A stretch of DNA of 64,000 nucleotides, taken from NCBI RefSeq assembly GCF_016862315.1, contig NZ_BOMS01000053.1, positions 62,001 to 126,000 of the forward strand. Direction: 5' to 3'. The number at the start of each line of letters is the position of its first letter. Position 1 is the first letter of the stretch. Origin of the DNA: Actinoplanes palleronii. Lineage in GTDB: Bacteria; Actinomycetota; Actinomycetes; Mycobacteriales; Micromonosporaceae. The notes under the pieces are model-generated. The model was not told the origin of the DNA. It ran no database searches and was given only the letters and a program-made list of their open reading frames with translations. A program made the position numbers and the translations under genes. Below, piece after piece: positions 24,871 to 33,924 of the stretch.

Positions 24871-27800
24871 GTGCGAAGTTTCCCTAAGGGGAACCGTCAT
24901 CGACTCAGGTCAACGGGCCTGGGTCGTCAATGGGTCGCCTGGTGCGCGGCTACCGTCGTCGCCACGACGACCGTGTTCGTGGCACCGGCCGGTGCGGTTG
25001 CCGAGGCTGTCGCCGGGACTGCCGCAGCCGCGGCGAAAGAAGACTTTGAGCGGCCGGACGAAGTTTCGGCACAGTTGGCCGCGCAGGCTACGCGGCACGA
25101 AATTCTGATCACGGGAGCGACGACTCAGACGTCGTTGACCTATGCGCGACCGGACGGTTCGTTGCGCTCCGAGCTGGCCACGGTGCCGGTGCGGATCAAA
25201 CAATCCGACGGATCGTGGGCGGACGTCGACTACGACCTGACGAAGGCCGGCGCTGGATACGCGCCGAAGGTGTCACCCTCGGACGTGGTGTTCTCCGGCG
25301 GCGGCGACGGCCCGGCCGTCACTCTGGGCAGTGGCTCACGCCGGGTGGAGATGTCCTGGGCGAAAGACCTGCCCGCCCCGACGATCGAGGGCCCTAACGC
25401 CCTCTACCAGCTGAATGCCAACGAGGTCCTGGTCCTGACGGCGACCTCGGACGGTTTTGAGCAGTCGCTGAAGTTGCTGGCGCCACCCACGAGCGCTCCC
25501 AAGCAGCGCCTCGGTTTCGACATGACCGGCGTCAGCATGGTGGCCAACGGCACCGGCGGCTACGACTTCGTCAAGACTGTCGACGGCGAGGCCACCTCCA
25601 CGGTGATCTTCACGATGCCGAAGCCGCGGATGTACTCGTCGCAGGTGGTCAATGAGGAGCGCACCCAGGTGCAGGCGGTCCCGGCCACGCTGAAGAGCGA
25701 CGACGACGGCAGCGCGTACCTCGACCTGTCCGCGGGTATGCCGTTCCTGACCGACCCGGCGACGGTCTACCCGGTCTGGATCGACCCGACAGTGTCATCG
25801 GTGTCGCGCAACGGCGACACGTACGTGACTCAGGCCGACGCGGACTCGCACGTGTCCGACAGCGACCTCCGCATCGGTGTCGCGTCGACCGGTAACATCA
25901 GGCGGTCCCTGGTCCGGTTCAGCACCACCAGCAGCGTTCCCGCCGGGTCGCACGTCACCAACGCGACGCTGAAGCTGTACAACAACGCCTCCATCACGTG
26001 TACGGCGCGATCGGTATACGCCTACCCGATCACCGAGTCATACACCATGACCAGCGCCACCTGGGCCAACCAGCCCAGCTACTCGACTTCCTCGGCGTAT
26101 GCCGCGAGCGCGTCGTTCGCCTACGGCAACGAGAGTCTGGGTTGCGCCAACGGCACGGGATCGATCGCCGTGACCAACATGGTGCAGGCCTGGGTGTCCG
26201 GGACGCTGGCTGACAACGGCATGCTGCTCAAGGCCGGTAGCGAGACCGACACTTCGTACGCGAAGTACTTCTGCTCGATGAACATCGACGCGACCGGTGC
26301 CACCACCTGTTCCACCAGTGCTCGCTTCCCGACGATGAGCGTCGTGTACGACACCTACCCGGGTGTACCGACGACCAACGTCTTCTCGCCGCGGGTGACC
26401 GGAACGACTACGGACGCCTACCTGAAGAAGCCGACGGTGTACTCACCGTCGCTGACACCGACGTTCACCTCCAGTGTCTCCAACGCGGACGGTGCGAAGG
26501 TCTCCCTGCAGGTGAAGCTGTCGCGCGATGTGAACTACACCTCGGAGGGCACGGGGGAGATCACGACGGTCACCTCGGCAGCCGTGAACCCGGGAGCGAA
26601 GGCCTCGGTGACCGTGCCGTCCGGTGTGCTGACCGCCGGCACACACGTCATGTACCAGGTGCGTGCCCGGGTGACCAACGGCGCCGGCGGTTACGACTAC
26701 TCGGCCTGGTCGCCGGCCAGTCTGACGTCGACCACCGCGTCGAAGATCGCCTTGAACATCAGCGTTCCCGCGGCCCCGGCGGTCTCCTGCGGTAGCTTCC
26801 CGTCAGGGACCTGGGCGTCTCCGACCGCGTCGACCACCTCGTGCACCTTCGACACCGTCTCGGCGGACGGTGCCGGCTACTACTGGGGGCTGGACGACCC
26901 GGCGACGCCGAACCTGGCGAACGACAGCAGCAACTCCGGTGCGGCGGTGACCGTCTCGACCGTGCCCGCGAAGACCGGCTGGCACACGCTGTACGTCCGC
27001 AGTCGTGACACCGCGTTGCACCTGTCGACGGGGACCACCGCGTACACCTTCGGTGTGGGCGCCGGTGGGGTGCTCACCCCGGCGGTCGGGGCCTCCACGG
27101 CCAAGGGCGTCGCACTCTCGTCATCCGCGAACTCGACCTATACCGGGATCACATATCAGTGGGCGCCCGGTAGCACCTCGACATCCTGGACCGACCTGCC
27201 GGCCGCGGATGTCACCTCGAACGGATCATCCACCGCGATCAGCGGTTGGCCGTTGGCCGGTACCGCTTCCGGGTCGCTCACGTCGTTCTCGGGTTACAAC
27301 TGGAACGTCGCCGCGACCCTCGCCGCAGCCGGGGAGCCGGACGGCGCCTTGCGGATCCGGGCCAAGTTCAGCACCGCGTCCGGTGCGGTCGGTTACTCGG
27401 CCGAGCGGCTGTTCAGCCTGGCAGTGACCACTTTCGGGCAGAACGCGGCCACCGAGGACCTCGGTCCGGGTACGGTCTCGCTGACCACTGGTGACTTCGC
27501 GGTTTCGGCGGGCGATGCCGCCGTCGGCTCGCTGAGTATCGGACGCGCCGCGACCAGCCTGGCCCCGGCGTCCGCTACGACCGGTGCCACCGGAATCTTC
27601 GGTTCCGGCTGGAGCGCATCCCTGCCTTCCGTCGGCGCGAGTGACGCGACACTGATCGACAACTCCGTTTCCGGTTCGGTAGTGATCCGCGAGGGCGACG
27701 GCACCGAGTCCGTCTATGTGAAGCAGGTCTCGGGCACGTACTCCGGTAAGTACCTGGGCGTGGGAGACGCCAACGACGGCAGCGTGCTGGCGAAGTCGAC

Positions 27801-30800
27801 CTCGATCGGCAACCCGGCGAACTCGGCGGACACGACCAGCTACACCGGCTGGCAGCTCACCGACACCAGCGGCACGATCACCACCTGGCTGAAAGCGAGC
27901 ACCGGCGCATGGCTCGTGGCCTGGGTCGACAGGGCGGGCAAGGAAGGGGAGACCACCTACGGCCGTGACTCGGCGGGCCGGGTCACCACGATCCTGGCTC
28001 CGACCCCGACCGGAGTGACGTGCACGACGGCCAGCTTCAACACGCCGGGCTGCACCGCGCTGCAGATCGTCTACGCCACCGCCACCACGGCCACCGGCAC
28101 CGACGAGAACGGCTGGGGCAACTACAGCGGCTTGGCGTCGGGCATCACCTGGACCGGATACGACCCGGCCAGTTCGGCGATGACGACGAAGTCCATCGCG
28201 GTCTATCAGTACGACTCGACCGGGCACCTGCGGAGCACGTGGGACCCGCGCCAGCCGGTGCCGTTGAAGACGCGGTACTCGTATGACGGGGCCGGGCGGA
28301 TCGCCACGATCACCCCGCCCGGGGTCAACGCCTGGGCTCTGACCTACGACACCGCGGGCCGACTCGCCAGTGTCTCCCGGACCGACCCGGCCAACGGCAA
28401 CGCCATCCGCGCGATCGTCTACAACCTGCCTGTCTCGGGACTCTCCGGTGCTCCGGACGTCTCCGAATCCGCGGCAGCCACCTGGGGACAGATCTCCGAC
28501 CTGGCGTACACGGGCGCGGCGGTGTTCCCGGCCTCGCACGTCCCCGCCACCGGCAGTAACGGCACTTATGCTCCCAGTGCCGCGGACTGGCCGTACGCGG
28601 ACATCAAGTACGCCGACATCGACGGCAACGTCGTCAGCTCCGCTGCTTACGGGGCCGGCGCCTGGCAGATCGACTCGGTGCGGTACGACGACGGCGGCAG
28701 CGAGATCTGGTCCCTCGACGCCGGTAGCCGGGCGCATGCGCTCAACCCGACCGCCGACACCGACCCGTACGCCGCGGCGCAGACCTCGTCCGCCGTCCGG
28801 GCCGACCTGCTCGCCACGATCAGTACCTACAGTGACGACGGTGCTGACCTGATCAGCACGCTCGAGCCGGCCCACCTGGCCCGGCTCTCGGACGGCACCA
28901 TGGCCTCGATCCGATCCCGGACGGCGTACACCTACGACGCCGGGGCGCCCACCTCGGATGCCAGCCACCTGGTCACCAAGACCGTCACCCAGCCGGTGGC
29001 GATCGACGGCTCGACCGTGCCCGCCGCCGACACCAGGACCGTCGTGACCGGGTACGACCCGATCGACGGCACCTCGACGACGGGGGCCACCTCCGGATGG
29101 ACCCTGTTCCAGCCGACTACGACGACCACGTGGATGGGTACGAGCGCGTCGTCGGACGACCTCACCACGAAGACCCGTTACGACTCGTCCGGTCGCGTCG
29201 TGGAATCCCGCCTGCCGGGCGGCTCCGCCTCCGACGCGAACACGACAGTGACCACCTACTACAGCACCGCTGCCAACTCGACCTACAGCGCGTGCGGTGC
29301 CAAACCGTACTGGGCGGGTCTGGTGTGCCGTACCGATCCCGGTGGCAGCCCCTCGGCGGGTCACGCCGTCGCCTCGACGGTCTACACCTATGACCTCTAC
29401 CGGCAGCAGCTGACCGCGATCGAGATGTCGGGCGCGGTGACCCGGACCACCACGACCGGGTACGACACGGCAGGGCGCAAGACGAGCACCACCGCGGCGG
29501 TCGCCGGTCTGTCGACGTCGACCTCGGTGTCGAAGATCGAGCTGGCGTACGACTCCGCCACCGGCGGACTGTCCAGCATCACCCAGGACTCCGCGGCGAT
29601 CACGGCCGCGTACGACGCGATCGGCCGTCAGACCAGCTACACCGATGCTGACGGTTCCACGTCGACGCGAACCTACGACATCGACGACAATCTTCGGACG
29701 AACAACGACGGAAAGGGTACGACCAGCTACACCTACGACTCCGCAACCGAGCATCGTGGCCTGGTCACCGCGATGGAGACGGGCATGGGCGGCAACCCGT
29801 CCACGTTCGGCGGGGTCTACGACGCGGCCGGTTCGCTCGTTCTCGAGACGTACCCGAACGGCATGACCGCCGTCCGTGGATACGACAACGTGGGCAACGG
29901 AACGGGGCTGACCTACACCCTGCCCACGTACCAGGGTGGAACTGCCGCGATGTTGTCCTTCTCGGCCGTCACCGACGCGCAGGGTCAGACGGTGCAGACG
30001 CAGTCACCGTTGTCCGCCCAGGACTACACCTTCGACAACAACGGGCGCCTCAGCCGTGTCGAGGACACGGTCGACGGCTCGTGCGCCACGCGCGTGTACG
30101 GCTACGACAAGCAGGCCGACCGCACCTCGGTGGCCAACTATGCCGCCGGCGGAGACGGAACCTGCCAGTCGAGCACCGTTTCCAGCACCAGCACCAGCAC
30201 CTACGACACCGCCAACCGGGTGACCACCAGCGGGTACACCTATGACCAGCTCGGTCGCACGCTCACGGTGCCGGTGTCCGACCTGGCGTCCGGGTCCGCC
30301 GCGCTGGCAGTCAGCTACTACGACACCGACAAGCCGAAGTCCTTCACGCAGGGAACCGCCGGCAAGTCCTTCACCATCGACCCCGAGGGCCGCTACCGTC
30401 AGGTCATCGACACGACAGCGGGAACCGAGACGTCGAGAGTCGTCAACCACTACGGTGCCTCGATCGACTCGCCGTCCTGGATCGCAAGGTCCACTGATGG
30501 CGGAAAGACGACCACCTGGGCCCGCAACGTCCTCGGGATCGGCGGCGACCTCGCCGCGGTTCAGCTGTCCAGCGGTGGTGCGGTTCTGGAGATCACCAAC
30601 CTGCACGGTGACATCGTGGCCACCGTCCCCGACGCGGTTCCTACCGCGGCGAACACATCAGGCGCCAGTACGACCGCATACTTCGAGTCCACCGAATTCG
30701 GTGCCGCTCGCGGTGGTGGCAGCACCCCGCAGTACGCCTGGCTGGGTGGGGCGATGCGCTCCGCCGAGACGCTCGGTGGCCTGGTACTGATGGGCGTACG

Positions 30801-31215
30801 GCTCTACAACCCGGCCAGCGGCCGGTTCCTCACACCGGACCCGGTCCCCGGTGGTAGCGACAACGCCTACGCGTACCCGAGCAACCCCATCGACGGCCTG
30901 GACCTGTCCGGCCAGGCACGTCACTTCAAGACCAAGTGGTCCAGGTACTACACCCACCTGCGTGTTCGTCTCGACAAGTACTATTCCGCACGTTTTACTG
31001 ACAGCACCGCGCTTGCAGGTACACTCGTCGGTGCCTTGGCCATTCTCTACCCGGTTGCCGCCCCCTATCTTGCCTTTGTGATTGTCTATGCTGCTCGGTA
31101 TTGGTGGAGATACCAGGGCTGGGTGGAGTCGGGGAAGTGCATCCAGATCGATGTCAATACTTTTTGGGGCGGTAAGCATGGGATTTCCTCGTATCGTGGG
31201 GGTTTCTGTAAGTGA
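24871..31215 (+). CDS. Secreted Rhs/YD-repeat polymorphic toxin-like protein
   Basis: The 2114-residue protein begins with a long Sec-type signal (basic start, hydrophobic 21-40, AGAVA site). Residues about 307-500 look like a DNRLRE domain (SRNGDTYVTQADADSHVSD, then LRIGVASTGNIRRSLVRF). YD repeats run from about 1136 (YSYDGAGRIATITPPG) to 1950. The Rhs core ends with LYNPASGRFLTPDP at 1977-1990 and NPIDGLDLSG near 2013. The last ~100 residues are unrelated to the core and include a hydrophobic stretch (LAGTLVGALAILYPVAAPYL). GC drops from about 31000 on. The GTG start follows GGGGG. It probably exports a toxic tip; the tip's activity is unrecognised. Confidence 0.9.
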   Translation: MRSFPKGNRHRLRSTGLGRQWVAWCAATVVATTTVFVAPAGAVAEAVAGTAAAAAKEDFERPDEVSAQLAAQATRHEILITGATTQTSLTYARPDGSLRSELATVPVRIKQSDGSWADVDYDLTKAGAGYAPKVSPSDVVFSGGGDGPAVTLGSGSRRVEMSWAKDLPAPTIEGPNALYQLNANEVLVLTATSDGFEQSLKLLAPPTSAPKQRLGFDMTGVSMVANGTGGYDFVKTVDGEATSTVIFTMPKPRMYSSQVVNEERTQVQAVPATLKSDDDGSAYLDLSAGMPFLTDPATVYPVWIDPTVSSVSRNGDTYVTQADADSHVSDSDLRIGVASTGNIRRSLVRFSTTSSVPAGSHVTNATLKLYNNASITCTARSVYAYPITESYTMTSATWANQPSYSTSSAYAASASFAYGNESLGCANGTGSIAVTNMVQAWVSGTLADNGMLLKAGSETDTSYAKYFCSMNIDATGATTCSTSARFPTMSVVYDTYPGVPTTNVFSPRVTGTTTDAYLKKPTVYSPSLTPTFTSSVSNADGAKVSLQVKLSRDVNYTSEGTGEITTVTSAAVNPGAKASVTVPSGVLTAGTHVMYQVRARVTNGAGGYDYSAWSPASLTSTTASKIALNISVPAAPAVSCGSFPSGTWASPTASTTSCTFDTVSADGAGYYWGLDDPATPNLANDSSNSGAAVTVSTVPAKTGWHTLYVRSRDTALHLSTGTTAYTFGVGAGGVLTPAVGASTAKGVALSSSANSTYTGITYQWAPGSTSTSWTDLPAADVTSNGSSTAISGWPLAGTASGSLTSFSGYNWNVAATLAAAGEPDGALRIRAKFSTASGAVGYSAERLFSLAVTTFGQNAATEDLGPGTVSLTTGDFAVSAGDAAVGSLSIGRAATSLAPASATTGATGIFGSGWSASLPSVGASDATLIDNSVSGSVVIREGDGTESVYVKQVSGTYSGKYLGVGDANDGSVLAKSTSIGNPANSADTTSYTGWQLTDTSGTITTWLKASTGAWLVAWVDRAGKEGETTYGRDSAGRVTTILAPTPTGVTCTTASFNTPGCTALQIVYATATTATGTDENGWGNYSGLASGITWTGYDPASSAMTTKSIAVYQYDSTGHLRSTWDPRQPVPLKTRYSYDGAGRIATITPPGVNAWALTYDTAGRLASVSRTDPANGNAIRAIVYNLPVSGLSGAPDVSESAAATWGQISDLAYTGAAVFPASHVPATGSNGTYAPSAADWPYADIKYADIDGNVVSSAAYGAGAWQIDSVRYDDGGSEIWSLDAGSRAHALNPTADTDPYAAAQTSSAVRADLLATISTYSDDGADLISTLEPAHLARLSDGTMASIRSRTAYTYDAGAPTSDASHLVTKTVTQPVAIDGSTVPAADTRTVVTGYDPIDGTSTTGATSGWTLFQPTTTTTWMGTSASSDDLTTKTRYDSSGRVVESRLPGGSASDANTTVTTYYSTAANSTYSACGAKPYWAGLVCRTDPGGSPSAGHAVASTVYTYDLYRQQLTAIEMSGAVTRTTTTGYDTAGRKTSTTAAVAGLSTSTSVSKIELAYDSATGGLSSITQDSAAITAAYDAIGRQTSYTDADGSTSTRTYDIDDNLRTNNDGKGTTSYTYDSATEHRGLVTAMETGMGGNPSTFGGVYDAAGSLVLETYPNGMTAVRGYDNVGNGTGLTYTLPTYQGGTAAMLSFSAVTDAQGQTVQTQSPLSAQDYTFDNNGRLSRVEDTVDGSCATRVYGYDKQADRTSVANYAAGGDGTCQSSTVSSTSTSTYDTANRVTTSGYTYDQLGRTLTVPVSDLASGSAALAVSYYDTDKPKSFTQGTAGKSFTIDPEGRYRQVIDTTAGTETSRVVNHYGASIDSPSWIARSTDGGKTTTWARNVLGIGGDLAAVQLSSGGAVLEITNLHGDIVATVPDAVPTAANTSGASTTAYFESTEFGAARGGGSTPQYAWLGGAMRSAETLGGLVLMGVRLYNPASGRFLTPDPVPGGSDNAYAYPSNPIDGLDLSGQARHFKTKWSRYYTHLRVRLDKYYSARFTDSTALAGTLVGALAILYPVAAPYLAFVIVYAARYWWRYQGWVESGKCIQIDVNTFWGGKHGISSYRGGFCK

Positions 31216-31454
31216 TCATTGAGATCTTGTCGATCCTTATCGGGGCCGTCGCGGGTGTTGGCCTCGCGCTGGCGATCCGTGGCAAGCGCGGCTCTGAACG
31301 GGGGAGGAAGGGGCTCGCTGTCGGCATTCCGATCGTGATTGCTCTGGCTGTCTGGGGTTTCTGGATGGAAGCCGTTCCGGCGACCATCCTGCCCTTCGGG
31401 CTCACTCTCTTCCTGTTGAGCTTGTTCGACAACGACAAGATCCAAAAGTCCTGA
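31212..31454 (+). CDS. Small membrane protein, candidate immunity partner of the Rhs tip
   Basis: This 80-residue protein starts at a GTG that overlaps the Rhs stop by four bases (GTGA), so translation is coupled. It has a hydrophobic N-terminal helix (IIEILSILIGAVAGVGLALA), a basic loop (RGKRGSERGRKG), a second hydrophobic helix, and a third short one ending near FLLSLF. I recognise no family. In Rhs systems the gene directly after the toxin tip usually encodes immunity. A membrane immunity protein would fit a tip that acts on the membrane. A terminator follows at once, so the two genes form a closed unit. Confidence 0.75.
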   Translation: MIIEILSILIGAVAGVGLALAIRGKRGSERGRKGLAVGIPIVIALAVWGFWMEAVPATILPFGLTLFLLSLFDNDKIQKS

Positions 31455-31467
31455 ACGACATTCGAGA

Positions 31468-31503
31468 GGCTGCGGCCGGGGTTATCCCGGTCGCAGCCTT
31501 TTT
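31468..31503 (+). terminator. Rho-independent terminator after the Rhs-immunity pair
   Basis: Arms of 13 bases (31468-31480 and 31486-31498, one G-T pair) with a GTTAT loop are followed by TTTTT. It lies 13 bases after the small gene's stop and closes the transcription unit. Confidence 0.88.
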
Positions 31504-31604
31504 GTGACCGGCGCACGATGGGGATGGCCGCCGAGTGTTGTCGCCGGAGCCGGGTAATTTCTTTTCGGTAGTCACGAAAAAGACGTTTTTCGGAGTTTCC
31601 TCGG

Positions 31605-33272
31605 TCAGTTCTCGTTGATGATCTTTCCCGGGTCGTCCTCGTCCCCGTCGTTGCTGTTGTCCTCGCCGCCGGAACTCGGGGCCGGTGCCGCGGTGGTCGG
31701 CTGGGTGGCCGGGGCAGTGGTCTCCGGGGCGGTGGATCCAGTCTCGGCGGGTTGCGCCGGGCCGGTCGGGCTCGCCGGGCCGGCGCTGGGGGAGGTGGCG
31801 GCTCGAGAGGGGGAGGAGGTTCGGGGCCGGCCGGTCTCGCTGCCCCCGCTCTTCTTGTCCGTGGTGGTGGCGGGCTTCGGGCCGGCCGAGGCGGTCGGGG
31901 CCGGGGTGCTTACGCCGGGGGCGGTGCCGGCGGGATTCTCGTCGAAGAGTCCGAAGGGGTCGGCGAGAGCGAAAGCGGTCCCCAGGCCGAGCAGCAGCAG
32001 GAGGCCAGCGGCAATCGTGATCAGAGTGCGGTTGCGGGGGGCGGTGAGCGCGGCTGGCCCGGCGCCGTCCGGGCCGCCGGTTCCGTCCTGCCCGCCCAGG
32101 TCGCCGGCCCCGGCCCGGCCATCCGTTCCGGCCGGGCTGCTTGCTCCCGTCAGGCCGTTGATCTTGTTCCCGGTATATCCGTTTTGTGCGGAAGGAGTGC
32201 TGGCAGTTCCGGTGGTGTCGCTTCCGGCTGCGGGGATCGGTGTTGTCCCGGTGGTCGATGCGGGTCCGGCCGGGCCGTCGAGTTTCCCCGAGACCATGGT
32301 GTGGCCGTCCTGCGCGGGACCCGCGGGCAGAATGTCGGCAAACAGCGGCGCACCCACCATGGCCCGCCCGGCGAACCCGGCCGCGGCCCCCGCCGCCACG
32401 GCCTGCGTGACAGCCCGCGGGTCCACTGCCGCGATGGCGGCGGCTTCGGCGTCGTCGTCGAGGTTCGCGGCCTCCTCTGCGGCGGTGGCCATCACGGACG
32501 CGGACGGGAAGCGGTCGGCCGGGTCCTTCGCGAGGGCGATGCCGACCAGGTCGCGGACCTGGTGGGGCAACTCCCGGGGCAGCGGCGGCGGATCGTCCGT
32601 GACGTGCTGCAGGGCGACCGCCAGCGGGTTATCGCCGAGGAACGGCGGCTGGCCGGTCAGGCAGTGGTAGGCCAGCGCGCCGAGCGCGTAGATGTCCGCG
32701 GCCGGCCCGGTGGTCTGCTTCGACACCTGTTCGGGCGCGATGTAGAGCGCCGTACCGACCACCTCGCGCGCCCCGGTCAGGGTGACCGAGTTGGCCGACC
32801 GGGCCACCCCGAAGTCGACAAGGACCACCGTCCCATCCGGCTCGATGATCAGATTCCCGGGCTTGACGTCCCGGTGCACGATCCCGGCCTCATGGGCGGC
32901 CTGCAGCGCGCGACCCGCCTGGGCCACGATCGACATGGTCTCGGCGACCGTCAGCTGCCCGCGGTCGGCGATGATCCGGTTCAGCGGCTGCCCGTCGACC
33001 CGGGCCATCACCAGGTAGGCGCCGTCGTCGGTGTCCCCGAAGTCGTAGACCGCCACGACGCCCGGATGCCGCAGCGCGGCCATCGTCCGGGCCTCGTGCC
33101 GGAACCGGCTCAGGAAGCCGGGATCGGTCCCGCGGCCACCGAGCAACGTCTTCACCGCGACCGAACGGTTCAGCACGGTGTCGGTGGCCGCCCAGACTTC
33201 CCCCATACCGCCGGCCGCGATCCGGTCATCCAGGCGATACCGTCCGCCGAGTAGCTCTCCGGGGTTAGGCAT
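31605..33272 (-). CDS. Transmembrane Ser/Thr protein kinase with long linker
   Basis: The 555-residue kinase has a PknB-type domain (about 11-270): AAGGMGEVW, VAVKTLL, HRDVKPGN (the usual catalytic Lys is present), DFGVARS and IAPEQV. A ~140-residue Ala/Gly/Thr-rich cytosolic linker precedes one transmembrane helix (TLITIAAGLLLLLGLGTAFA). The sequence ADPFGLF follows directly, matching TDPFGWF in the kinase starting at 22011. The outer tail is Thr/Pro-rich with an acidic end. The ATG at 33272 has a GAGGAAG site. With its paralog it brackets the acyltransferase and Rhs genes. Ligand and targets are unknown. Confidence 0.9.
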   Translation of the reverse strand: MPNPGELLGGRYRLDDRIAAGGMGEVWAATDTVLNRSVAVKTLLGGRGTDPGFLSRFRHEARTMAALRHPGVVAVYDFGDTDDGAYLVMARVDGQPLNRIIADRGQLTVAETMSIVAQAGRALQAAHEAGIVHRDVKPGNLIIEPDGTVVLVDFGVARSANSVTLTGAREVVGTALYIAPEQVSKQTTGPAADIYALGALAYHCLTGQPPFLGDNPLAVALQHVTDDPPPLPRELPHQVRDLVGIALAKDPADRFPSASVMATAAEEAANLDDDAEAAAIAAVDPRAVTQAVAAGAAAGFAGRAMVGAPLFADILPAGPAQDGHTMVSGKLDGPAGPASTTGTTPIPAAGSDTTGTASTPSAQNGYTGNKINGLTGASSPAGTDGRAGAGDLGGQDGTGGPDGAGPAALTAPRNRTLITIAAGLLLLLGLGTAFALADPFGLFDENPAGTAPGVSTPAPTASAGPKPATTTDKKSGGSETGRPRTSSPSRAATSPSAGPASPTGPAQPAETGSTAPETTAPATQPTTAAPAPSSGGEDNSNDGDEDDPGKIINEN

Positions 33273-33543
33273 GAGTCTTCCTCTACCCAGGAGAGTCACC
33301 GACTATCCGCCCGCGCCCCCGGACATCGACAGCAGCCACTCACCCGAGGCGGCCCGGCGGCCGCTCCGAACTGACGCCGCAGCCTCGCGGTTACGCCGCA
33401 CGCCCAGCCCAGCGCCCACGGCCCACACCGCGCCCACGCGCAGGCCCGCCGGGCCCACGCCGCTCCTCAGCCCGGCGTTCGCGCCGCGCCCGCGCGCCGC
33501 GCCTCAGGTCGGTGGTGATGCTGTTGTCACGGTTGTCGTGTGG
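33273..33543. other. Intergenic region, no gene seen
   Basis: This 271-base gap between the kinase start and the RidA stop is very rich in GC, with several CCCGCCGGGC-type short palindromes. No frame resembles a protein and no terminator with a T tract is visible. Confidence 0.5.
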
Positions 33544-33924
33544 TTACTCCCCGGTGTAGAGGATGGCGTCGATCTCGATGTCGAACCCGACCAGCGGGAC
33601 CGGCAGGGTGGTCCGGACCGGCGGGTGGTCGCCCTTGACGTACTGCGGGTAGATCTCGTTCATCTCGGCGAAGTCCGCGAAGTCCCGCAGGTAGACCCCG
33701 ACCCGGACGGCATCGTCCAGGCTGGCGCCGGCGGCCTCGGCGACCGCCGCCAGATTGCGGAACGCGGCGTGGGCCTGCTCGGCGAAGTTCCCGGTCACCC
33801 AGGAGCCGTCCGGCAGGGCCGGCACCGCACCGGCCAGATAGATGGTGTCGCCGGCCACGACGGCGTGCGAATACGGGCCGCCGGCCGGCGCCGCCTTGTC
33901 GGTTGTCACAGCGCGCTTCGGCAT
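33544..33924 (-). CDS. RidA family enamine/imine deaminase
   Basis: The 126-residue protein is a YjgF/YER057c/UK114 trimer-forming protein. The early GGPYSHAVVAGDTIYLAGAV and the late catalytic-site HPPVRTTLPVPLVGFDIEI, with its conserved Arg, are diagnostic. RidA proteins hydrolyse reactive enamines or imines released by PLP enzymes. It is the last gene of a three-gene minus-strand unit and shares one base with the amidohydrolase stop (TGATG). A PLP enzyme of the D-threonine aldolase type lies a few genes away, a possible source of such intermediates. The specific substrate is not known. Confidence 0.92.
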   Translation of the reverse strand: MPKRAVTTDKAAPAGGPYSHAVVAGDTIYLAGAVPALPDGSWVTGNFAEQAHAAFRNLAAVAEAAGASLDDAVRVGVYLRDFADFAEMNEIYPQYVKGDHPPVRTTLPVPLVGFDIEIDAILYTGE

